Shown one piece after another: positions 21,788-33,808 of a stretch of DNA of 64,000 bases (the stretch's first letter is position 1; each line of letters starts with the position of its first letter). The position numbers and the translations under genes are program-made. The stretch is taken from NCBI GenBank assembly GCA_017979445.1, contig CM030717.1, forward strand, positions 13,316,086 through 13,380,085, read 5' to 3'. Under the pieces are notes generated by a model. The model did no database searches, was not told where the DNA came from, and saw only the letters and a list, made by a program, of their open reading frames with translations. Origin of the DNA: Akebia trifoliata. Lineage: Eukaryota > Streptophyta > Magnoliopsida > Ranunculales > Lardizabalaceae.

Positions 21788-22525
21788 TTCCTTTCTTTTT
21801 CTAAACCCCCTGATTATGTTGCTGTGTGTCACGTAAGCTAATATGATATCCGTACGACATTCATCTGGTGCGTATGATATACCCACCAGGCTGTGGCGCT
21901 CTCTTTGCACACGCCAAATGCATCATGCATTGTACCCCCCAACTCTTATTACCTTGAAAAAAAGAATTGTGGTAATCTGACAATCGACTATTTGACATGA
22001 TATGTTCGGAATCGTTGATCTGCGCTCCTTGGGATACACGGTTCCCTCTAGATATATTTTTATGGGAAAGTGCAATCGTGTATCTTGAGGAGCACAAATC
22101 TATGGTTCCAAAACTTGTCGCGTTAGTATAGTCGATTGAGTTTGCCACATGGGGTAGACAGATCATCACGATTCTTTAAAAAAAATGAAAAAAAAAAAAA
22201 AAGTCGTGCTACTTGCGCCTACCTACCCACTATGTTTGCTCTCCATTTGTCGATTGAAAACTCCAAATCATCTTCTCTTTTCATTCTCTCATTCTTCTCC
22301 ACTATCTGCCCATCTCTCACTCTCTCTCCCTCAATCTTCTTTGTTCTTCTTCTTCAAATTCATTTCCCTTTGATTGTGAGAAGTTGAATCAATGGAGACT
22401 AGGTTTTAGGGTTTTTCTCTTTCAAAAATCTTTTTTTTTTTTTTTGAACTTTTACTTTTTTGCATTTAATCATTAAAAAAAAGATGGAAAAATCACCATT
22501 AAAACCTTTAAAAATGAAGATTCTA
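21788..22525. other. FOLK upstream region
   Basis: This is the presumed 5' UTR and promoter of FOLK (minus strand). It includes a long A run at 22188-22202 and a pyrimidine-rich stretch at 22250-22370. I could not fix a TATA box or start site. A retroelement remnant begins near 22,760, so only about 1 kb separates the start codon from transposon sequence. Confidence 0.45.
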
Positions 22526-22737
22526 AATTGAAGAACTCAAATTTTTTTTACAATTTTGTTTGATAGGATCAGATTGAACTTGTTTTAACAAATTCAGTAG
22601 GTACTTATCAAAACGGTATTGTAATGATCGGTAAAAAGTTATGTTCAATAGGTATCTACCAAATTTGCTAAAACAAGTTTTGTTTAAATCTACCAAATAA
22701 AACTGTAAAAAAAACTTCGAGTTCTTCAATTTGACAG
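22526..22737. mobile_element. Fold-back MITE-like hairpin
   Basis: About 210 bp forms a long imperfect hairpin. The left arm starts 'aaattgaagaactcaaattt' and the right arm ends with its near complement 'cgagttcttcaatttgac'. The arms pair over about 90 bp with scattered mismatches. It is non-coding and lies between the FOLK promoter and the E0 integrase remnant. Confidence 0.65.
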
Positions 22738-22759
22738 GTCAATTCTTCTTAAGTAACAG

Positions 22760-23149
22760 GACTTTGTTCAAAAAATTGCATCACGAGGTTTTCCTCTATT
22801 GCATCGTAGAAGTAGAAGTAGAAGCTAAATAATTGATCGAGACTGTACATAGGGGGTTTACGAACCTCACATTAATGATCACATGCTCGCCATAAAGATC
22901 ATGATAATGTGATATTACTGAACGATAATGAAAACTGATTACTATCAGTACGTTCGTAAATGTCATCTTTATCAGATTTACACCAACAAGATCAACGCTT
23001 TACCTTCAAAATTGCACAACATGACTACCCCTTGGCCCTTCTTACTCTGGGGTATGGACATCATTGGACAGATTTCATCGAAAATTTTAATTGGATATCA
23101 TATCATCTTAGTCACTATTGATTAATTTACAATAGTGAATAGACAAGCC
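22760..23149 (+). pseudogene. Ty3/Gypsy (Tat lineage) integrase, N-terminal part, element E0
   Basis: This is the zinc-binding and early catalytic part of a plant Gypsy integrase. From about 22,858 it reads GVYEPHINDHMLAIK, then YVRKCHLYQIYTNKINA (the HHCC zinc region), then PWPFLLWGMDIIG with the first catalytic Asp. In-frame stops occur near 22,912, 22,921 and 23,123. The reading ends abruptly after codon GCC at 23147-23149, where the LTR of E1 begins. The matching C-terminal half resumes in the same phase at 51,063. Confidence 0.85.
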
Positions 23150-24165
23150 TGTAGATACACGGGCTTCGAAACCTTTTGAGAGGTTTTGAGCTTATCTACA
23201 CAAGTTTAGGAATCACCATCATTCAATTAAAGTGTGAATAGACATTATATAAAAAAATTTAAAAATTTTGTCTTTTGGCTTGTGATGACTTACATATCCA
23301 ATGATAAGAGAAATTGTCTACCTAGAAATCTAAGGTAAGAAAGTTCAGTTGAGGGACAAAAAAGATATTAGGCACCTTGCCCCCCACCCTTATCCTAAGA
23401 TGGTTACAATATATGACCATAAGTAAAGATTATAAGTTCTTCTTTGGGTTTTGTAAATAAAGGCAATTATAGAGAAGAGATGAGAAAATTTAACTATAAT
23501 TTAGTTTTAGAAAATGAACAACTTAAGACAACGAACAAGACTCTTTTGTGAGCCTAGGATTTTGGTGGAAATCCATATGGATTTCATTTTCTTAGATCCC
23601 AAGGCTCTTTTAGAGGGTTATGTGCTCACTTAGGAGCATTTTTTTGTTGGTCTCGTCTTTAAGAGATGTCCATGAGTTGGACACCACCATGAAAGATTAG
23701 GAACCTTATACCTGAGATGTGTCCTCTTTGGGATTGTTTTTGTTAACTTAGAGGATTAGGTGTAGATCTAGATAGATGCAAACCTTTGACCCTTAATTAT
23801 TTTAGAGAAATATAGTGTGATGTGTGTGTACATAGTGAATGCATGTAATGGACTTAGAAATAGAAGATTACCTCTAAGAAGGAATTACTCTCTACCTTTT
23901 AAGCCATTAGGAAAGAAAGTAGAAAAATCTATATTCTAGGAATTTAAATTTGTAAGAAAAGTAAAGAACAACTAATCTAAAAAATTAAAATTTTTCAAGA
24001 AAGTAAATGATCATCTAATTTACTTTAATACTCTCATGGAGCTTATTGAGGGCTTATAGGAGGAGATTACCTTTAGAAGGTTTTATTCTCTACCTCCTAG
24101 CCTCACTAAGGAAAATGAAGATCTATATTGTTACAAGCAAAGAAATGAAATAAACTTGATTAAAT
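23150..24165 (-). repeat. E1 3' LTR, truncated
   Basis: About 1 kb is a direct repeat of 33,809-34,838; both begin TGTAGATA. The similarity stops at the same phrase (aaacttgattaaat), and immediately beyond it on the left is RNase H coding sequence. The breakpoint therefore marks a deletion that removed the LTR start, purine tract and integrase. Confidence 0.8.
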
Positions 24166-25560
24166 GAGTACAATTTCCAACCTGGTTCATATTTATCTTC
24201 CTCTATCTCTATAAAAAGAATAGTTTCATTTGAAAAGTTGGTTTTTAGTGGTTCATAGTATGGAAGAGGGTGCTCTACTAGATGGTCTGCAATAGCCTGC
24301 CCCTTGATTGCCTTCTGTGTGCATATTCGATATCAAATTCAGATAGTAATAATTTCTACTTAGTAGTACAACCAATAAGTGTAGGTTTCTCAAACAAATA
24401 TTTCAATGGATCCATCCTAATAATAAGTTGTGCTTTATAGCTTAACAAATAGTGGCGCGATCTTTGAGATACCCAAACTAGGGTGCAACATGTCTTCTCA
24501 AATGGCGAATACCTTGCTTTGTAATCTATAAACTTTTTACAGAGGTAGTATATCGTCATGTTTCGTCATGTTACCCCAGTAGACACCTCATGGATGTTTC
24601 AAGTACTGACAGGTACATTAACAGAGATTTCCCTGGGATAGGGAGAACTAAAACTAAATGATTCAATAAATACTTCTTAATTTTGTCGAATGCTTCCTGG
24701 CAATCTCTATTCCATTTTAAAGATTCATTTTTTCTTAAAAGTTTGAAAACAGGTTCACAGATTGATGTGAGTTGTGCAATAAACCTACTGATGTACTGAA
24801 TCTTTCCCAAGAAACCTCGTATTTCTACTTCTGCCTCTTATGTTGCCATTTTAATGATTGCTTTTACTTTTGTTGGATCTACTTCAATACCTCTTCGACT
24901 TAAGATGAAACCTAGTAACTTCCTTGAAGTTGCGCAAAATACACACTTTGAAAAATTAAGCCTTAAACTGAACTTCTTCAAGCGGTTGAATATTTTGCAT
25001 AAGTTGACAAGGTGATCTTCTTCCAAATCAGACTTAGCGATCATATCATCCACATAAAATTCTATTTTTTTTATGAATCATATCATGAAAAAGAGTGGTT
25101 ATGGCTCGTTGATAAGTTGTCCCGACATTTTTGAGATCGAAAAGCATAATCATGTAGTGAAAAGTACCCCAAGGTGTGATAAATATAGTTTTCTGTTGGT
25201 CTTCATCTACCATCTTGATTTGATTGTAACTAGAGAAACCATCCATAAACGAGAACATGTTGTGTCCTGCTGTGTTATTGACGAGCGTGTCGATATGAGA
25301 AATTGGAAAGTCATCCTTTGGACTAGTGTTGTTCAAGTCTCAGTAATCTACATACATCCTTATTTTTCTATCTTTTTTTGGTATGGGTACTATGTTTGCA
25401 AGTCATTCTGGATAAATTGATACTGTTAAAAATCCTACCTAAATATGTTTCATCACCTCATCTTTCACTTTGAGAGTCCATGTTGGTTTCAATTTTCTGA
25501 GTTTCTGTTTGATCGGCATTGATGGGTAGGCGGTGTACTACAAGATCAGTGTCAAGTCTC
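24166..25560 (-). pseudogene. E1 reverse transcriptase and RNase H (broken, truncated)
   Basis: Minus-strand RT begins near 25,560 (DLVVHRLPIN). It continues through SPKDDFPISHIDTLV, the palm TPWGTFHYMIM, and the catalytic YVDD at 25056-25045, followed by MIAKSDLEEDHL and LGFILSRRGIEVDP. RNase H/connection follows with SPFEKTCC and GQAIADHLVEHPLPYYEPLK, then stops at about 24,170 where the LTR remnant is joined. Several frame changes and stops are present. The family order is normal up to the truncation. Confidence 0.85.
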
Positions 25561-26564
25561 GACATATCTTGATAGGACCATGTAAACACATTTTGGTACT
25601 GTCAAAGGACTTCGATCATTTCTGTCTTTTGGGTTGGGGTTAAAAGGGATCCAATTTTAACTATTTTTGGGTCATCTTCGGATATGAGATTTACTAACTC
25701 TATTTTTTCAACATTTACTTAGCGTTCTTCTTCATGACGCTCTACAAGTTTTTTTAGTTCTTTTGGCACATCGACCTCTTATGCACCAGACTTTTCCTCA
25801 ATCTTTATGAGATCAAAGTTGGGTTTGAGGTTGCAATCATTCAATCCCATATTTCTTAGTTCAGACAACTTAGAAAGCCTTTGATTTTTTAAATTTTTTT
25901 GAGATTCTATTAATAAAGGTGGACCTTCTAAATAAATACCCTCCAAGGATGAAGGTCCATTAGGATCCTTAGGGAAAAAGTGTGAAACTAACAACATTTT
26001 ATTAGGCTACAGCAGCCTCAAAGGTGATTGGGACGATGTCCCAGTTGCGAAGAACATTTGTTTCTTTCGTAGGGTAGACTACTAAGGGGGAGAGCCTCTT
26101 TCGACTCAGTCGTGATAACCATCACAAAATCATAATGGTCATCTAATAGTGATACCTCTCCCAAAAGCAGGGTTACAATAAAATCCCAATCAACACTGGG
26201 TGTGAATAAAAAACTACCATTGCTGGCGTCATCCGTTTTCACGGGTTCTCTTAGCCTAAAGTTTTCCTTGAATAAGCTATTATGTTGTCCTCAAGGGACA
26301 GCTCATGTTCAAGGAGTACTTCTGGTACTTTCTGACCTTGTGGTAGTAGTTGCATTTGCTGGTTATTAGTTGGGCTGTCATCACTTATCATTGTATAAGC
26401 CGGCACAGGGAAAATCTCCTTGATGTGAAGAATCTTCTCAAGATCCCAGATCTTGGATTCTTAATGCTCCATCCTTGCTAGTTTGAGCTCTCTTTCTTTT
26501 TCTCCATCGCTTGCCTATCCTCCCATATGGGCTTGTAACCAAGGCAAAACCATGGCATGGATTT
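25561..26564 (-). other. E1 linker between protease and RT
   Basis: Degenerate minus-strand frames (25779-25997 and 26018-26242) probably represent the poorly conserved protease-RT spacer of Tat elements. No motif is strong enough to assign. Confidence 0.4.
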
Positions 26565-27257
26565 CTAAGTCAAAATGATCCTAGCTCTACTTTGATTTAT
26601 CTTCCTTAGCCATTTCCCTAAATAGAATCCAAACTGTTTCATCACCCTTTCTATCATCATCACAGTTGGTGATAAACTTGCCTTTTTTATCTTTATACCT
26701 TTTGGAATGTGACTAACTGACTTGAATTGGAAGGAGTGATACATGAGCTGTTCACTCAACCCTTCAATATCTATGTATGGCACACCCGGAGATCTGTTTG
26801 TTGGCAATAAACCTTCTACTTTCACTAAAACCAATTCTTGGTTAATGATCAACTTCACACTTTGGTGAAGAGATGATAGCACTGCCTCAGCCGAATGGAT
26901 CCATGGCCTCCCGAGAAGAAAATTGAAAATGCTTAGCATACTTATCACTTTAAAAGTGATCTGGAGTGTGCAAGGTCCAATTGTGACCGATAAATCAATT
27001 TCACCCTTTGATTTTCTCTTTGAGCTATCGAAAGCTTGGCTTTTCCTAATATTAGGTCTTATGAGAGATCGGTCCATGCCTAACTTCTTCAAAGTTGTGT
27101 AAGGACAGGCATTCAATATAGATATATTAACTAGCAACACGTGAGCAATGATCATACCCTTGTACATCAATGCGATATGTAGTGGTTCTATGTGATCACA
27201 ACACATTGGAGTAAATTCATCCTCCGTGAATGTGATGACATTCGGTGATGTGATCAT
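26565..27257 (-). pseudogene. E1 retropepsin-like protease region
   Basis: A 230-codon minus-strand frame carries the Tat/Ogre protease region. It has the segment ALMYKGMIIAHVLLVN, where the usual catalytic region lies, then FNFLLGRPWIHSAEAVLSSLHQ, a strong lineage signature. The usual D-S/T-G is not clear in this copy, so activity is unlikely. It lies between gag and RT as expected. Confidence 0.75.
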
Positions 27258-28349
27258 TCAGACCATCTTACCCAACTACCCCGGTGAAGTGGCTTCTTTC
27301 ATATATGACTCATTGAAAACTTTGAATAGTGTCTCTCTGTGCTTCTTTAAACTTTGTAGCAACCCTAGTATCGATACCTGAGCTGGTACTTTGTTCAATT
27401 GCTCTATGAGGCTATATTCACTTTTCTTAATCAGCTTAAGCAAATATGCTACCTCCTTATCTGTTATTTTCTTCTTCTTCTCTGCATGTTTGCTTTGTTC
27501 TTTTGTGATGACTACCTTTCCCTTTCCTTTGTCATTTTTTTCTATCCCGGTTTATATCACTTCTGTCTCAGGTACCTTTTCTTTTTCAACTACCTCATTA
27601 TCTCTGGTTACTGCTTCTATGCTGACTGTTGCCTACTCTCTATTGATTGTAACTACTACTTCAATCGTTCATTCTAATTGCTTCACACCAACAACTAATC
27701 CTTTGTTGATTGCCTATTTTGTACCCTTATTTTGTTCATTCTAGACCTCTTTTCTACTCTAACCAACCTCTATCACTATCTATTTCCCTTTCTCTTTCTC
27801 AGTCTTCTCATTATCTTTCCTTTTCTATGTTGCCTCATTTCCAGTCATTCATACCACTCTTCTTGCCCTAGTAAGGAGATCTACATCATTGGACTCATCT
27901 TCCTTCTCTAATTTCTCAATTTTTTCTGTCTCTTCGACTTTCCCTCCTCTTTTTAGGAATACTAAACCCTTTTCGTAACTCCAAGGCACAACCTTATTAG
28001 ATACATAAGGGAAAGGTTTGGGAGCTTTGAAAGTGAGTTGGGAAAGTTTTGGTTCAACATGAAAGTTGAGAGGTGGCAATTGTGTAGTGGGTGAAGACGA
28101 AATAGGTGTGCGAATGATGAGTGGTGGCGGATTTGAAGGTAATGAGAGTGGTGTGATGTTGGATGGAGTGATAAAATTTGAAGATAAAATGAAAGATGGT
28201 GGGTTTGGAGAATATGGTAAGGGATTTAGGATGAAGCCTCCGACCTGGGTGGTGATGTGAATGGGAATGTTATTTTGACTTTGAGGGAGGATAGTGTTGA
28301 CTGAGGTGTTTGAGGTGTTGGGTTTGAGGTAAACTTTGACCTTTGACCC

Positions 28350-30089
28350 TAAATGAATGATTAACTGTGAGGGATTAAAATCTAACTCTTCATCAAAGAT
28401 TGTGTTTATTTGTCGATCCTACACCATTTCCATTATCATTATAAGCTAAAAGGGGATTTTGATTGATATTCTGTTGTGTTGGTGTGGGATTTAAAACTAT
28501 AAGCTTCCTATCTATGAGGGTCTGAACAGCATTTTTTAACTATCAGCACCGGTTAGTAAGGTGGCCGAGAGCTCTCATATGGAACTCACAATGGTGCTAA
28601 GATCATACCCGAATGTGTTCTCAGCTTTTGGATGTGGCTGTCTTAGTGTAACATAATCTCCCTTGACGATGGCAGGAAAAAGTTCTAACAATTTCATCAA
28701 CAATCGAGTAAACTCTCTTCTTCTCTATTGTTGGTTGTTGTTATTATAGGGTTGTCGATATTGTTGCTGCTGTGGTTCTGCTTGAAATTGAAATTGTTGT
28801 TGATTATTGTATGGCCTTACTTGGGGTTGTTGTGCTAGATACGGACAGTTCGGTATAACTTGAAAAGTCATGGGTGTTTTCGGTGTTGTAGTTGGGAAAT
28901 GAACGGGTACTTGAGTTGGCTACACATAGTTAACGTGTCCTCCATCCTTCTTCTTTGTTGCAGCTATCGATTTCTTTTGTACTGCTCCACTGGACGAAGT
29001 ACTTTACTATGGAACTATCCAATTTATAATCATCCATGACTTCAAACCTTCCTTTATCTTATCAGCAATCTGAAGCAATGAGGAAAAATTGGACGCGGTG
29101 TGCCCTATGAGATGAGTATAGTAATGTTGTCTTAATGTTGAGATGAACGTTGTGTTCATCTCGATTTCTATCATGGGAGGCCTCACTTACGAAGTGGACT
29201 CCCTCCATCACTGAGCATACTCTCGAATGGTATCTTTGGGCTTCCTTGTCATCCTGGCTACACCTACCTGTCCAGTGCCATATCAATATTAAATCTGTAA
29301 TTACCCATGGAGACGGTGGCCAAGTCTCTCCAATACTAGATTTTATTGTGGTCCAACTGAGTAAATCATGTTTGTGTTACCCCAGTCAAGCTCCTCTGAA
29401 ATATTTGTATTAGGAGTTTGTCATTTCTTCCAAATTGGCACATAACGCCACAATACAATTTCAAATGGGTGAGTTGGCACCCAATGCCATTGCATTTCTT
29501 GAATTTCGAATACTTGAAATTAGTTGGTGGTATGAAGTTCAGATATAAACATAGATCATCAAACTCGAAGCTATCTAGGGAATCTCCCCCTTTTCAGTCG
29601 GTTCAACTCATCTATAATCGCATACATGCTACTTGACAACTTGTCCTCAGCATAATTCCTCTCGGGCATTCTAACCTAATTTGACTTTCCCTCATGTGTT
29701 ATCTTGGCATGTTGCAGATCTAGACATTAAGTAAAGATGAGGAAAAGAATGTTTGTAGTTTGATTTGGCGCCAACATTGGTGCTGGCGCATTATTATAAG
29801 CTTGTGTCGACGTAGGATCAATATTTGGTGCCATCGGAGGAGGTACCATTGTCGAATTGGCTATTATGGGTGTTTGCTGGCTAGATTGTCCTAAATTGTT
29901 TGCATGATTCTGAATAACTTGAACAACTCTCAGAATCTGAATCAGTGCTGATAGCATGTTACCAATTAATGTCACTTGATCAGTTAATTTCTTAAATGCT
30001 TCTTCATTAACCAAATGGCTACCAATCAGATTGTCTGTAACAGATGGGTTTTCTATAACAAGAGGTTCAATTCTATCTGTTGGCCTCAT
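28350..30089 (-). pseudogene. E1 gag (broken)
   Basis: Minus-strand Gypsy gag. The N-terminal frame (30089-29727) has a Leu-rich segment and a Gln/Pro-rich tail. The capsid core near 29,270-29,060 reads TRKPKDTIREYAQ and, after frame changes, PPMIEIEMNTTFISTLRQ. A variant zinc-knuckle-like segment follows near 28,610-28,550 (C-E-F-H-M...G-H...C). Stops and shifts break it into pieces. 27,258-28,349 is Pro/Ser-rich, low-complexity coding debris between gag and protease. Confidence 0.75.
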
Positions 30090-30492
30090 AATAACAGTCT
30101 TAGACTGGAGATAATATCAAATTTGTGTTGTAGCCCCTCTTTTCAATCCTCTGTTCTTTAGATGGCCAATTTTTACACCCTTAGTACAGAAGATTGCTTT
30201 GAAATGTAGGTACCTTGGTTAAAGAAAAAGACAAAAGATCCATTTTCAGTTCCAGGAAAATGATAACTTTATTATATATATATATATTAGGTCAATAGAA
30301 AACCTTTCTCATGGTGAAGTTAGAAGAAACCCTAAAAACTTTAGGAGGACGAATGATCCTAGTTGTAATCCTTTATTGTTTCTCTATTTTTTTTTCTTGA
30401 CACCTAAAGGAAGGTAAAGGAGTTATCCTAGATGAATCTAAGATGTTCTATTAAGGACCCTTAAGCAGTGAAAGAAGGAAAAAAATGCGATT

Positions 30493-31660
30493 ATTTTGAA
30501 CTTTAAGAGGTCCAAAGGTCTTTTAGAGATTCGAACTACAAAAGAAATTCAACTAATTTGACCTTTAAGAGGTCCAAAGGTATTTGAGAGACCCAAACTA
30601 TGGAAGGAAATACGATAAATTTGACCTTTAAGACGTCTAAAGGTCTTTGAAAGATCCGAACTATGAAAAGATATGCAATTAATTTGACCTTTAAGAGGTC
30701 CAAAAGTCTTTGAGAGACCCGAAATACGGAAGGAAATGCAACTAATTTGACCTTTAAGAGGTCCAAAGGTTTTTGAAATACTCAAACTATGAAAGAAAAT
30801 ACAGTTAATTTGACCTTTAAGAAATCCAAAGGTCTTTGAGAGACCCAAACTATGAAAAGACATACAACTATTTTGACCTTTAAGAGGTCTTTGAGAGACC
30901 CGAACTACGGAAGAAAATGCGATTAATTTGACCTTTAAGAAGTCCAAAGGTTTTTGAGAAATCTGACCTACGGAAGGAAATGCTACTAATTTGACCTTTA
31001 AGAGGTCTAAAGGTCTTTGAGAAACCTGAACTATGGAAGTAAATACGGTTAATTTGACCTTTAAGAAGTCCAAAGGTCTTTGAGAAATCAAAACTATGAA
31101 ATGACATGCAACTAATTTGATTTTTAAGAGGTCCAAAAATCTTTGAGAGATCCGAACTAAAGAAGGAAATGAGACTAATTTGATCTTTAAAAGGTCCAAA
31201 AGTCTTTGAGAGACCTAAACTATGGAAGGAAATCCGGTTAATTTGACCTTTAAGAAATCTAAAGGTTTTTTAGAGACTTGAACTATGAAAAGACATGCAA
31301 TTATTTTGACCTTTAAGAGGTCCAAAAGTCTTTGAGAAACCCAAACTATGAACAGAAATGCGACTAATTTGATTTTTAAGATATCCAAAGGTCTTTGAGA
31401 GACCTAAATTATGGAAGGAAATGCTACTAATTTGACTTTTAAAATATTTAAAGGTCTTTGAGAGACCCGAATTATGAAAGAAAATGAGAGATTGTGAATT
31501 TGAGCTATAGAAATGAAGATAGGTCCTTATCCAAACCTTATATCATTAAAGTTTGATCTAAGTTGACTTTTAAAGGGTCAAAAGATTTTTTAAAAAACCC
31601 AATCTACGCTCTAAACTGACTTTTAAGAGGTCTAAAGGTCTTTGAGAGACCCAAACTACA
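30493..31660 (-). repeat. 63-bp tandem array in the E1 leader
   Basis: About 18 degenerate copies of a 63-bp unit built around 'aatttgacctttaagaggtc' and 'aaaggtctttgagagaccc'. As 63 is a multiple of three, open frames run through it (for example 31199-30549, unit LLKVKLVAFPS). These are repeat readings, not genes. Confidence 0.9.
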
Positions 31661-31674
31661 AAAATGTCTCGAAT

Positions 31675-32200
31675 GTAGGAGACATCAAGGAAAAGGTCCT
31701 TTGTATGGGTGTTATGCCCAACCTTTGAGTTGGGTGCCTCGACTGTATGAGGCAAAACCCGAAAAATCTTAAATAAGGTTAGTTGTATAGGGTCATCTTG
31801 CCCTTGAACCTTGGAAGTAGGTATCTCGAATGTATGAGATTTAAACCCCAAAGGTTTTGAAATTGGTTCGTTGTATAAGGTCATTTTACCCTTAAACTTA
31901 GAAATGGGCATCTCGATTGTATGAGATTTGAACTCATGAATTTTTTATAGGGTTGAATACTGAGGTTTTAACAAACCTGCAACAGATAAGGATTGGTTAT
32001 GTGCACGACCCTTGTCAATGAAAGATGGTTGGGGTAACCCACATGTAGGGTCAATTATGAGAAGTTCTACCAAATCTAAAATAGAAGAGGATTGATAGTA
32101 GTACACAGCTTTTGTCGATGAGGAATAATGAAGTGACCCATGAGTGGGGTCGATCATAAAAGGTTCTAATAAACCTAAAATAGATAAGGATTTATGGCAC
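31675..32200. repeat. Two short tandem arrays in the E1 leader
   Basis: About three roughly 90-100-bp units around 'catctcgaatgtatgagatt' (31,675-31,940) are followed by degenerate units around 'tctaaaatagaagaggatt' (31,940-32,200). They are non-coding. Confidence 0.6.
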
Positions 32201-32849
32201 TATGTTTCTTAAGAATCTCGAAGTTCTAAGGAAGGGAGAACAGAGATCTATCTTAGGAATTGAGGTAAAAAGCTTTTCACCTTTCTTGGGGTTGAAGTGA
32301 CTAGCAACTTGGACTTAGGGATTCGAGTTGGATTTGAAATGATAAGTACTTCTAGACCTATAGATACACCTAGGTCTAAAGAATCGAAACCTTAAGTTTA
32401 ATTTGGAAACAACTCCACAAATCCTAAAAGTTGGTATGATCGAGATGCAAAACGGATTCCTAACTTCTTTTAAAATTCTCTAAGTTGAAATCACTCGAAT
32501 GGATTCACACAAGTAATGATTAACCACTTAAATGCATAGGAAAACCTATGATAATAGAAGTGATGGCATTGAATCCTAATCCTACACATGAAAAACTACA
32601 GAAAATTTCAATGGACCTTAAGTTTATATCTAATAATAAGGTTACTCTTGATACTAACGACTCATTGGCTTAACTCTAAGTGAGAATGTGAAGACACATT
32701 AGATTTGGATTTAAACTCACCACGAAAGTCAAAAAAGTAGATAAGGTCAAGATTTTGTTCTGGTCCATGGCCAAAGTTCAAATTAGACTTCTCAATTTTT
32801 CTGCCCATGGGTGAGGAAAGATAGCACCAAAATTTATCTCTGGGCGTAG

Positions 32850-33050
32850 GTGAGGTCATTGCCTAGTCATGGGTGAGATACGGCCAAGCAATAATTTTAC
32901 CTTGGCCAAGGTTTAGGTACGGCCAAGCAGAATTTTTACCCTGACCAAGGGTAAGGTACAACTAGGCAAAAAATTTGCCTTGGCCAAGGTTGAGGTATGG
33001 CCAAATAAAATTTTTGCCTTGGCCATGGATAACCCATGGACCATAACTAT
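32850..33050. repeat. About 41-bp tandem units (gccttggccaagg)
   Basis: Roughly five copies of a unit containing 'ttgccttggccaagg' and 'aggtacggccaagcaa'. Related 'ggccgtgggtgacccttgg' units recur in the outer E1 LTR at 49,980-50,165 and 50,800-50,925. Confidence 0.7.
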
Positions 33051-33787
33051 TTTTTTTTGCAAAAAATAATTTCTTTTCAACATCATATTTCAATTAGTTT
33101 TGTTGGATTTTGGCTCCCTTCAAATTGAAAACTGACTTTGGGGAGTCTAGGTCATTAGGAAATGTTGTGTAAGGCTTAAAAGAATGAGAAAAGGAGAAAA
33201 TCTTCCTTTACCAAAGGTAGGATACTCTATTCTATAACATGGACCATCGAAATGAGACCTTACCAATTGACCTTCGTGGGTAGACTTGGACTTACAATAC
33301 TTTAAGGAGTTGGCATACAATCCATTGAAATTCATTTTTTTTTCAAAACATGTCTTAAACCTTTAACCGAAGTCTATGCATGATTGGTGATAGGTAGGTT
33401 GAGAGTTCTCAAATCTTCAAACCTCCACACAAGTCAAAGCAAGTGTTTCATAGGTTGGTGATTGAGTTAGATATTTTTATCTCCGTATCTTAAGGTTAGC
33501 AATCTCAAGGTGTAAGATTATTTAGATCTGAGGGTTAGAAAGTTTTTATAGGACAGGTGGTTTGTACAATGGCTATGATCGAGAGGTGCACAAGTGCATT
33601 TTACAAGTAAATCAATCCCATAATGTAACCCCAAATCAATCTCCCATTATTACATATATTCACCACTTATTAAGAAATAATATAAAAGAAATACGAATGT
33701 TAGTGACAAGAACAAAATAAAAATAACAAGTTAATGTTTCAAAATCTACACCAAATGTCATATTTAAAAGCTAGTTTGAACCCTTTA

Positions 33788-33808
33788 ATCCCCAGTAGAG
33801 TCGTCGAC
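33788..33808 (-). other. E1 primer-binding site
   Basis: On the minus strand, just after the LTR end, the sequence reads GTCGACGACTCTACTGGGG. This is the tRNA-Arg-like PBS form found in Tat/Ogre elements and is close to the E2 PBS. Confidence 0.7.

Noticed and set aside
21788..21910. N-terminal extension of FOLK from an upstream Met
   Set aside because: The frame is open, but the extra residues do not look like a transit peptide and add length beyond the family norm. They are more likely 5' UTR.
22136..22400. First exon of a divergent plus-strand gene
   Set aside because: The pyrimidine-rich stretch resembles a 5' UTR, but the first ATG after it reaches a stop within a few codons and no conserved coding follows before the retroelement.
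30549..31199. 216-residue minus-strand frame of KVKLVAFPS-like repeats
   Set aside because: A reading of the 63-bp array in the E1 leader; other phases are open too.
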